Source: Plectrocnemia conspersa (Eukaryota > Arthropoda > Insecta > Trichoptera > Polycentropodidae). Taken from it: a stretch of DNA of 64,000 bases. The DNA lies in assembly GCA_009617715.1 (NCBI GenBank), contig VTFK01000056.1:496001-560000 (forward strand), written 5' to 3'. Below are positions 12,401 to 24,400 of this stretch, in pieces; within the stretch, counting starts at the first letter, position 1; each line of letters opens with the position of its first letter. The position numbers were made by a program, and so were the translations under genes. The notes beneath the pieces are model-generated. The model was not told where the DNA came from. It saw only the letters and a list, made by a program, of their open reading frames with translations, and did no database searches.

Positions 12401-15400
12401 ATCGATGGGTAAAAAAGAAAGAGGACAACCGACAAATTTCTCAGTTGGTAACACTGGAACGTTAGGCACGTCCCGGAAGCGAGCCCGCGCTTCAAGATTT
12501 CTATCGTTGAGTTCCTTTTTTAACGCGCAAAATTAATTTATTGAAAAATAGAAAAGCAAGTGTGCAATTAATCGCGCATTAAAGCCGATGTTTAATCATA
12601 GAAAATGAACTCGGTACATCATCAGCAGCATCCATCTGTGGAAAAGTTCCCACGGGTGCATAATGGGCGTTTCGTTTATTATCGTATTATTCGAACGCAT
12701 CGTTTTCATGCTCAAACAATATAGCCATTGTGGTAATTGTTTTCGAAAATTTAATTAAGAAAGTAAAAGAGGAGGCGAACTTGTGAACGCGCGATGAGAG
12801 CGCGTTCGCGGACGCTGGACTCGAAAATTTATATCGAAATCGGATATGACGGAAGTGACGTCATTTTTGAACGTGTCCTCTTTGCTCTTTGAGCGTGAAG
12901 TGAATCTGCGATGACGTCATGGCGAGTGCCATAGCATCAATCCGTGGTTATAAGGTGTGCGATGAAATAGCGATATGTGTGGTATTTACACTTGAATGAT
13001 ATAAACGAAATTATTGATAAGTGAATGTGAAATATGAAACGAATAACTTTTACCTTAAAAGCATTTTTTTGTTAAATACATATTTTGCAATAGAATGATA
13101 TTTTTTTATATTAGTGTAGTGATATTTTTATAATCTACTACTTTGGTTTAATTTAAAAACCGCTGATAACATCTTTGCGTATGGTAACCCTGTTTAGAAA
13201 CTTAAACCCAAGGGCAAAAAATTAATGGTCAGAATTTAAATTAACTTTGGGCCAGAATAAAAAATATTAACAGCCTGGTCATAATTATATCATTCAGGGT
13301 GAGAATAAATATCAAATGGATAAAATAAAAATAGCATACAACTAAAATAAAAACACAATTATATTGTAACTAAACTGAATCATACGAATATCAACGGTCA
13401 AATATAATATTAATTAATTTATCAGTTATCACAATTGTAACTCAAAGTAAGATTGCAAATCTAGAAATGTAGATTATTTTTCGAAACGTCGCAGACGAAC
13501 AGTGTTCTTCGTGGGCAGTTTTCAAGAATGCGACGATGTAGGATGCTGGACCTTGGATAACATTTGCATATCTATACACATTTTATTCACAGAGAAAACG
13601 CAGCAATTTGACAACAACACCTGTAACAAATTAACAGCCTCTAAACACGAGCATTCGCCTCAATTTGTCGCAAAGCGAGAAATATATCGACCGAAACTGT
13701 CAATTTACCAGAACCGAAGTCATAAAGTTCGCAACAGTTACGTTAATTACAATAAGGCGTTTACAGGTGTTATGGTCTGTTCCATAAGAAAAAACACACA
13801 AGTGTAGTTAACATGGTGGTTGACCATGAAACGTGTTATGTCACTGTATTTTTAACATGATTTATTTTTGTCTTTCAGGAAACGTGGACATCGTGAATGG
13901 GAACTTGAAGCTGATTTTGGGTCTGATATGGTCGCTCATAGTCAGATATCAGATCGGCAGAAGCAAATTCCCTCCGAGGCGAGTACATCTATCTACATAC
14001 ACACTATTGTTTCTTTGAGTCGTTTCCTCAATTTCGAAATCCTAGATCATAATCTATTCACGATTTTAGTTTATGCATCATCATCATCATCATGGTTTGA
14101 TGGACGCTTTAATGTTCAATAAAATTTCGTTTTGCAGGAAGTTGATGTTGGCCTGGCTTCAGGCTGTACTGCCAGAATGCAAAGTTTCCAATCTCACCAC
14201 GGATTGGAACAGCGGAGTTTTGCTGAGTGCTCTGTTGGACTATTGCAAGCCAGGATTGTTCTCTCACTGGAGATCGTTGAGTATGTATTAGTAGACTCTG
14301 AAATAGATAGTGTCAGTCAATCGTAATCAATGCTAATTGATGATATAATTTAATAAGTAACGCGTTTTTTGATATGGTCTGATTAGTTTTTTAATTGTTG
14401 GCGCGCGCCCACATTGCATATTCATGTTGTGATTATGTAATCGTATTGCTAATTGTTATACTGATACAGTAGTAATCTTTAATACGAAATCAGGTGGATA
14501 CCATTGAAGTTATGGATTTAGATGTTTAATCAAATGTATTCAACTAATGCTTTATAAAGTGAAGCAGCTGTTTCCAAATTTGTTTTAAAATGATAAGTGA
14601 AGTAAATCTGACTGTAACTCTTATAATATAGGTGGCAAGAATCTTTTCATTATTATTTTTTATTTAAAGGGCGACCGCAAATAACTACGTGGTCGACTGG
14701 TCGACCGTCGTAATATCTCCTTTACATTTCGTGCTAAAACGTTTGTATAAACAAAATATTCGTTTAAATCTGAAAAAAATAATGAAAGACTTGAAATTAA
14801 ACCAACATATAAACTGCAATAGAATGTGATATATAAATAATATTTGTATTAAGTCTGGCCACCTATGTTATAAGAGTTACAGTCTGATTTCTTTCACCTA
14901 ATAAAATCCTTAAAACGCCTAAAGTTCACTAAAAATATATTAGTTGGTTACATTAGTTTTGAGCGCAAAGCGCATGATTTCAAGTGCAAAGCGTGAGATT
15001 ATGAGCGCAAAGAACGGATTTATGAACCCGTAGACGTAGGGTGAAACAGCTGCCAGCATACCTAGTTGGCTCTATCTTTGTTTTAACCTATTTTGGGTCT
15101 TTAAGCTCTTCTAAAAATATTTCTATGCAACTCCTGGATCTTTATGTAATGCATCTATAGTTGTTTCATCCGTTATATTAATTATAGGTTTGGTCCTATG
15201 ACGCTGCCTTGTTATGTTATTTTATGTTTTTATTAATTATTAGAAAAATTATGCCCAACTGCTCAATAAAAGTCAAATTGATAATCAAATATTAGCTTAT
15301 TTTCATTCAGTGATGATTTCAGCCTTCTCGAAAGCAATTTTTCAAATTTTCAGTATATGAATTTTTTTTTTGGAAGTATGATAAATATTTGAATGACCTT

Positions 15401-18400
15401 GAATGACTCAATTGGAAACTATTTCATTTTAGGTACAAAATTGAAACATTATGTAATATGTACATACTTTGACTTTTTTATGTACTTCTTTTGAAACTAG
15501 ATTTATTGACATTCCTCTGTCTTAACAATTAATAATATTAAAATACATATTTATTTTAAATTCAATATTTGAAGCATACGTATCGAAAAAATAAAATAAA
15601 ATGGTCACTGGGGGCGTGGACTTCATTTATGTGACGCAGTTCTAGGAACTGCAGTCTCTGGAGGGGCGAGGGGTGAGGTTGAATCCTCGAAGGTGCTTTA
15701 AATACGACTGTTTCCTTAAATAAAAGGTTTGGGATTGAAATTTAATGTGTTATTCATTGATGTCTTATCAATCTTGTGGGTTACTTAAATTTCATTATTT
15801 TTCCCGTCAGTGTGACACATGTGGGCCGCTATAGTACTATATTTGTTGATAAAAACATTTATTTGATAAAGCGTAAAGTCGTAATTTTATGATCATTGGC
15901 GAAACTATTTTAGATATTTTCTACTTACACTGTTGTTTTATTTAATCAAAATCTGGTCGCGTTACACAAAATTACATAGAAAGTGATTCCTAAGAAGAAA
16001 AAAAATTTAATTACTAATTTTACAAATAATTAAGTAGTAAAATAAATGTCTACTTAATTCTAAAAAAATATGCAACTGTGAAATATTGTTAAAATATACA
16101 ATTTATTATCAACATAAATATTACTATAATATTTTAATCATTATTTTTATTATTTTATATGTATTTTTATCATTTATTTCAGATCCAAACGACTCAATAG
16201 AAAACTGCTCGCGTGCTATGAATTTAGCCCAACGAGAGTGCAACGTTCCGCGCGTCCTAGAGCCCGAATATCTAGCCTCACCGTGGCTAGACGAGCTCTC
16301 AGGAATGACCTATCTATCCTATTTCATGAAGCCAGACTCTCCAGGATTTCATGCTACTTTGAGATGGGTTAACTCACGGTTAGAGCGATCCGTGAAAAAC
16401 TTCACTGTAAGTCCTCTCACTTATCACGAATCAAATATGCAACAAATCATACTATTTATTATTCATAGACTGACTGGAACGACGGTAGAGTAGCCTGCGA
16501 GATCATCAAAGGACTGGGAGGTCCTGCACCAGCGCCCGAGAAACTAAAAACTGATTCTTCATACTGGGAGCAAAATTTAACCCAAGCTATCGATGCCGGT
16601 AGAAAACTGGGCATTCAACCGATTTTATCGGCCAAAGACATGTCGCATCGAGAAGTGGAACATCTTGGAGTCATGGCTTATGCTGCTCACTTCCAATGGG
16701 TTAAACCTAGACCGCCCCTTAGTGATATGATTCAAATCAGTCTTGAATCTACATCGGGAAGAGTCGGAGAACCTGTAATATACGTTATTAAATATATATA
16801 CACCTTCAGAATGATTATGACTGAAAGATGTTCTTATAGATGAACTTCAGAGTAGATCTACTATCTAAAGAGCTCGAGTACTCGCAGATTAAGGCTTATG
16901 TTGTCACACCAGCTGATCAAATGCATCATGCTAGATTGCAAAATAGAGGGCACGGAGTGTTCACGCCGGATAAGGTGGGAATGCATGAGATTGTATTAGA
17001 TGTTGACGATATTAGGTATTGATCTTTAAATCTTAAATTATAAATACATCAATATGATATTAATCATATATTTTAATTTAGGGTAGATAATAGGTTCTTC
17101 TTTAGAGTGCTGCCAAGATTAGTGACAGTCGCTCCACCAGGAATGGCTCCGTGCGCTTTGGGTAGTCTCGTTGAAGTTTTGGTTAACGCTACAGGTGCAC
17201 CGAAACGTGAAGATATTCTTGTCACAGCTTATAGTCCATCGGGGCGGGCTCTACACTGTCCTTTACAACACGTGGATGATACAAGTAGTGCTATATTCAA
17301 ACCTGATGAGCCTGGAACATGGGAGATTGCGATTACATATCAAGGAAAAAATATTCAAGTATGATTTATTAGCTAATATTTTATACCCAATAAGTGTAAT
17401 ATATCATTTAAATAATTCTAGGGTGGACCTTTCACATGCGACGTCTTCGATCCTGCTGGTATAACGGTGAACGGATTAGAAGGAGCTACTGCTCATAAAG
17501 CTCATTACTTCCACGTAGATACCAGCGGATGTGGTATGGGAATTAAAGGAGAATTGAACGTTGATATTGTTCATGATAAAAGAAGCGTGATGTGTGCCGT
17601 TGAAAAGTTAGATCAACACACTTATAGAGTATCTTTCATGCCAAAGGATAATGGAAAGCATAGAGTAATACTTTATATATATTATAAATAATACCCTGAA
17701 AGATTTCATTATGATATTTATGATAAATATATTTTTATAGATTTACGTTTACTTTAACGGATATGACGTTAAAGGTTCTCCGTTTATGATGCGCGTTGGA
17801 TCACATAAGAGTAGGAGTGCAAAATCCAGAGAAAGTCCAGTAAGGAAGACGAGTCCAGGTATTAAATTGTCATTTATCAATCTGTGCGTACATATAAAGC
17901 TGATTTATTACATTATAATTCATTTTCAGCGCCAAAATACCGAGAAGGAAGTCCTTTCGAATCTTCGTACAATGATTTTAATAAGAGTAAATTGTACGAA
18001 AGTAAATTTGACGAAGCAAACACATACAAGTCATACAACGACGATTATAACATACAGAAGTCGAGTCAAGATGTTACTGACTCGACTTACGTTACCACTA
18101 GAATCACAAAATCATCAGATATGAACACCAGCTCTAAATACAGATCTGAAAGTCCGCTGAATAGTTCTAGTCCTATAACGACAAAGTATTTGGGCGATCG
18201 CAATGATTTGAACAGAACATCTAGTCCGATTTATAGAACGGCGAGTCCGATCGGTAGAACGGTTAGTCCTGTAGGACGGACTGGAAGTCCCATAAATAGG
18301 TATTAGAAGATTCTTGTAATGTTTCTGTTTATGTCTCTGATGATTGGTGTAATTGATTTTTTTTTATAGAGCTGCTAGTCCAATTTATATATCGACCAAA

Positions 18401-21400
18401 AGTCGGCAGAGACAGTCCATCGTTAACGACAAATAGGGTTGTTGAAAAGACGTCGAATTATCGCATGCATTCTACATATAGCAGTCAAGATGACGATAAG
18501 AATGTGATGAATAGATCACTTAGGAATGAGAGTCCAGGTATGTTTATTGTATTTACAACTCTGTTTAATCATCCATTGATAACTAAATACAGATTTTGTC
18601 TTCAATGTTTTTTTTATTTTTATGTTAACGATGTCCTTGATTAAACGCATTTCTTGATACCTTTTAGTTTCAGAAAATCAAAACAATACAATAACAACTT
18701 TTATCTTTATGAAATGAAATTATTAAAACCAATATTTCATAGATCTATTTAATCCTTATAGGTAGTGGAGATTTTATCTGAAAAATTGAATAACCTTTGA
18801 TTGCAAAATGCTTTCTGATTGTTGAGGTTTTTATGATGAAGACATATATTACTGCGTAATGCTAGATAGAGTAAGAGGTCTTATGACATAGACATATATA
18901 CAAGCACTATTTGAAACCTTCAACACTTTTGAGCTATCTGATACAAAAATCAGGCTAATCATTGACAAGTAAAAAATAAGATAGATATTTTTATGACTCG
19001 TTGATTCTGCAAACATACAAACGAACAATGATAATAAAATATTATACACATTAAAATGTAGTGTCAGCAAAGAAAAGTTTTTCGGTTTAACAAACAGGGA
19101 TAGGCAACCTGTTCCTATCACTACTCAGACAATGAGATTACCAATATAACCGGTGTTAATAATTAAAAGGGTTTAAAGCAGAATAAAAAAAAGGTCGAGG
19201 AGCATTTTAGAGAATTATCTGTCAAACTAGATTTATTTATATGAATTTCAGAAATATAACTATATAATTTGAGTTCATTTTGTTTTTAGCAAAAAAAACT
19301 GTCTTATATATAAGAACCTACTGATTTCTTTAAGGTGAAAATAATAATTTAAATGCTTTTATTACAGGCGTCGAACAATCTGGAGTTGATACTAGTTCAA
19401 ACTTAAGATTATCCGGATTGAAAGGATCGTCCAGAAGAGACTCTTGGGATGCCATTGCTAAAACAAAGCATCTCATGAGTGCCAATAGGTAGTTTCATTG
19501 GATTATTACTATTTATATTAAATGATCTGTTCATTTTTTTAATTCCATATTCATTTTAGTTTGGAGTCTTTGGCAAATTTAGCCGAAACTCAACTCAATA
19601 CCGACCTCACGTACGAAAGATCGACTGCGGACTCCGAAACGAGACGCAACACTCAACTGAACAAGTTTGCCTCTTACAGCGAAGAGCACTTCAACAGCGA
19701 ATTGGACAAAATGGTTGGAGAACCAAAGCACATTGATCTGAAACCGAATATAGTCGTCAAAGATGAAGTTGATTCGGAGCGATATTACGGAAAAGATTAT
19801 AGTCAAACGTCACGCAGTCATATTATAAATTCTTCGACATCTTACACACGCAGAGACGCCACAGAAGACGGTGCATTTAAGCAGACACAACACTCTTTTT
19901 TATCAAGTAAGCCTCCACGCGAGACCGTGGGGGCGTTAAACAGTTCGCTGATTGAAACTGATGCCACACATTCCAGATTTAGGTACTAATCATAATTAAT
20001 CATTATCCTAATATGTTTTTTAATATGTTTATTTTATTTCATTATAGAGCACATTATTCGGAGAAAGGTGGTGCTAGCAACGTTCACGTGCAAGATATTC
20101 CAGATGGAGTTGTTGGTAAACCAGTAGAATTCGAAAGTGAGTTCTAGGATTCATTTTAATTGATGTTTTAAAGGTCATGGTGTTATTTTTATTGTTGTTT
20201 TATAGTTGATGGATCACACGCTGGATCGGGCAATCTTGAAATATTGGTAAATGGTGGTAGAGTGACGTCGTCGGTGAGAGCGTTGGGCGGTCAGAGATTC
20301 TTGGCTGCGTTCACGCCTCATCAAGCAGCAGATCACACCGTTCAGATAACTTTCAATGGAGACACTGTTCCAGGTGAGTGACTCTTTTGACGTTGCATAA
20401 TAAATTATAAAATGGCCTTGACCGTGACACTTGATTTGTGTTAGCATAACTTTTCACGTTGAAATTGTGAGACATTGTGAGATATATGAGAATTAATAGG
20501 CGATGATCCATAATGTGTTTTAATGGACTAAACTTGAATTTGATTAGAAGTTGGTATTTTATTGTCGAGATTATTATCTTTTAAAAATAATATTATTAAA
20601 AGGACAAGAGTTTCAATCGAAAACAGTATCTATTTACTTTTTTTACTATGATTTATTTATTATTTGAATAGCTGCCATTATAAAACAAGAGACTGGATTA
20701 TATTGAATTACAAGTCGCCGAGATATTTTCAATAGCTATTTTTATAACAAGTTTCATATCGAAATGATTAAAACTACGGCAGTTAGATACCGGGTCCTCA
20801 AATTTCGTTATATCTCATGCAAATTACAAAAAATGACAAACAAATAAAAAAAAAAATATATTTTAATTTAATTTCTATTTTAAAACATTTTCTCTTCACA
20901 TTTTCATTAAAAAAAATTTACAATTATTTCAAAATGTCGGTTAGTAAAAAAAATAAAATAATCTGAAAGAAAAAAGTTAAAAACGTTTAGAAAATATTAA
21001 AAATATTATTTTCAACGTTTATTTTTTTAGATATAAGTTAATATCTAAAAATGTCGATAAGTAAAAAATTAAAATAGCCTGAAAGAAAAAAGTTAAAAAC
21101 GTAAAACATTTTTTTACATTTTTGGCGATTTATGTGAGTTTTTGAGGACACGACAACTGCCATAGTTTTGATAATAAGTAGAAATGTATTTTAACTCGGC
21201 TAAATTCGTTAGCAAATCTTTTCCGACAAATTTTTTTAAAAATGACGCCTATTCAAAACATAAAAAATCGTAACTTTGTTAAGAAAATCTTAATAAAAAA
21301 AGTAAAGAGGTAAAAAATGTTTTAAAATAGGAATTTAATCTTAAAAAAAAATATATTTATAAATATTAATTATTTGTCATTTGCGTAGGATATAAGGAAA

Positions 21401-24400
21401 TTTGATTTATTCTTAGAACAATTTCGTAAAAAAGGATGTGCCATTTCGAGCGTTTCGCTTATTTGCTTCATAAAGAATCGCTCTTGTGAAATTCAGAAAT
21501 CCAGAAATGTTTCATTCTCAACGTTCGCAGCATTTCACATATAAGTAAAAATAAGCATTGCATCAAAGTAATATTCTATTTAAATTTTTAAAAAGCGGCT
21601 GCTTTTCTTTTCGCTCGATCTTCTAAGGCTCGCCTCGGTCGATTCGGCGTAGCTCCCCTTAATGAGATTTTTTATTCCAAAGCAAAGTGTTATTTATGCC
21701 GATGATTCGGGCGGAATCAGACTCTTTTTTTCGTTTAATATACATCTTCAGGGGTTTATAACATTTTTCAAAATATGTTATAAATATATTATAATCATTA
21801 TTTTTATACATATACACACATATGTTTAATATACATCTTACATTATTTAAAAATATACATCTTACTGTATGTCGTTTTCTATGGAATGTGTGATCTGGAG
21901 GAGTTGTATGTTATGTAAGTTAATTTAATACCGATCCTATCTTTGTTAAAGTAAGGTCCATATTTATTTAATGCATTTGTTCGGAAATATTAATAAGTTA
22001 TTAATGGACGTCTATATCTTCGTTATGCTAATATGTTTTTATGAAAGATACAATTTTATTTAAGTAAAATGTTAAATTTTTCACATCTGCGCAGAATATT
22101 TTTCTATACAATAATATTCGACATACTTCACAATCGTTTAACACCGATCTTCTCAATTAAGATGCATGGTTAGATGTAATATATATTTAGTGAAAAATGC
22201 GGACTTATTATCATTTCTTAAGAGGTCTTGTTATAAAGTTTGTTTGTATTTGTGTTTTATAAGCGAAACTGTTACTCAAACGTTGGAAAACCGTTATGCG
22301 TGACGACCGGAGTTACGCGGTGTTAGATCACGCGGTGAAAAAATTGGAACATTCGAATTGTTCATCAAGATACTTACATTCTCAAGAATCCGCAGAATTT
22401 GGAGTACGGGCCAAATTGTGGTCCCAAAACTGTTTTATGATGGATTGTCTCTTGAGTTTTTTTTGGACACAAAACTTTTAAAATAATTGCACTGCATTAT
22501 ACAGGTAGCTCATAAATCACAATTTAATTTAAAACCTAATAGTGATTTTATAGAAAACGATGTCATTAAGATGTTGAAATGATCTGGAAATCTGACAATC
22601 GGTTTTAGAAATATTCGCGGACATATAAATAGAAGAGAAACTGAACTTCCTTTTATATATAGAGAGATTTGCAAACGCATGTATACTACTTAGCGACTTG
22701 AATGCATAGGTATGTGCAATTTCTGTGGAAATAAATAGGCGTAGTGGTTTCTAGTCAGAATTGTTGATAGTGCAAAGGATTTTTTTTATTTTTGGAAGCT
22801 TTTTATTGTACTGAAATTATATAAAAATCTTTATAAATATATTTTGCTAATTATCTTAATCAATTGTAAGAATTTTCAGTACCAAATCTACTTTTTATTA
22901 AGACCAGGAATGTTAATGCCAAATGCCAACCTCTATAAAATCCATTCAAAACCTTGATTCCACCACCATTCTCGCGCTAAAGCTGGGTCGGATTTAACAT
23001 TTTTATATTCGTGTATCTCATTAGTTACACACACATATATCAGAAAGAGCCTGTGTGATATAACACCGGTTACTTCTAGCCGCAGAAACGATCGGCATTT
23101 GGCTCCGATGGAATGCCAGGCTCGCCCATACACACTGCTCGAAGCAAACAAAATAATTTGCTTTGGCGAGTCTTGCTTTCGCTTTCCCGCATGACCCACA
23201 AGTGAATTGTCTCGCAGAACCGTTAAGAGGAATTGCTGATTCTGCGTCGACCTCCAAAAGATAAATACTCGAGAACAACAGTAGCCAAGTGGCAATGCCC
23301 CGAATGGGTGGGACTCGTGGGTAGAACGGCTTCAAAACCTACTAGTATCACCAAATCTGGCATCGAAGCTATTGAGTGTCTAAAATAAAAGTTTAGTAAA
23401 GTAAACATTTTCTCGTTCGAAGGGTAAGATATCTTCTTGATCGTGGGTCGCGACCCAAATTTTTGATAGCCAAGAATGAGACGCTCTCTCAGTGGGTCAC
23501 GAAGTATTTTAATAATTCAGTTATATAAGCATACATACCATTTATGTAGACAAATTAACGGTATCCAATTCACGTGCAGTGAAACTTTGTGATAATAATA
23601 ATGTTAAACCATTAAACCATGGTACATGTATTCTAATTAAAGAGTTTATTTCTTGTTTTTTTAGTATCACAGTTAATATGTGTTTTTTATAAAGTTTAGT
23701 ATTATATTTTTATGCAAATATTATTTGGTTGCAATATACAATAGATTGAAAAACGTCGGTTTCCTATTAAAAAAAAAAAATTGATAGGATGATAAGCTAA
23801 ATGGGTGTTTATAAAAATAAAATTCTTGGTATTTCCTTGTTTGAATTTTAGGTGGAAATCGTTTATTTTTCATCGTTACGCGATTAATGGTTATTGTGTA
23901 ATGTAACTATTGCATTCGTGCTTATCTAACGCAAATAATTGACAGAAACAGCAAAAAAGCAACGAATCACGATTCGATTGTCGGTCAAAATGATGCGGTT
24001 TTGATGTGGCAAAAAATGATTACCAAAGTGGGCATTCTCTGCAACGGTCACTGAGTTCAAAATTCGGGAACGTGCCTCAAAAAAGTTTCCAATACGTGGG
24101 TGACGTCATCGCAAACGAAGGGTTGATGATCTCATTTTTTATTGGGATAACATATAAAACATGAATATTACTAATTATATGTGGCTTAAAACTTTTTCTT
24201 ATTGAATCCACCGCGAATCATAATAATTAGGCTTCTTACCTATTATTTATTTTAGGGTATACCTTGTACACGTTCCAGATGTTGGGACCACTTCCTAAAA
24301 AAAAACACCCAAAAATGCAATGACAAAAGAACGAATGTTTCGCTATATCCTTATAAATAGTATTTAGTTAATTGTTCACTATTGTAATTCACAATATATT

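Noticed and set aside
13502..13807. 101-codon plus-strand open frame in jbug intron 2
   Set aside because: No domain is seen, it is not in frame with exon 3, and there is no acceptor or donor pair that would include it.
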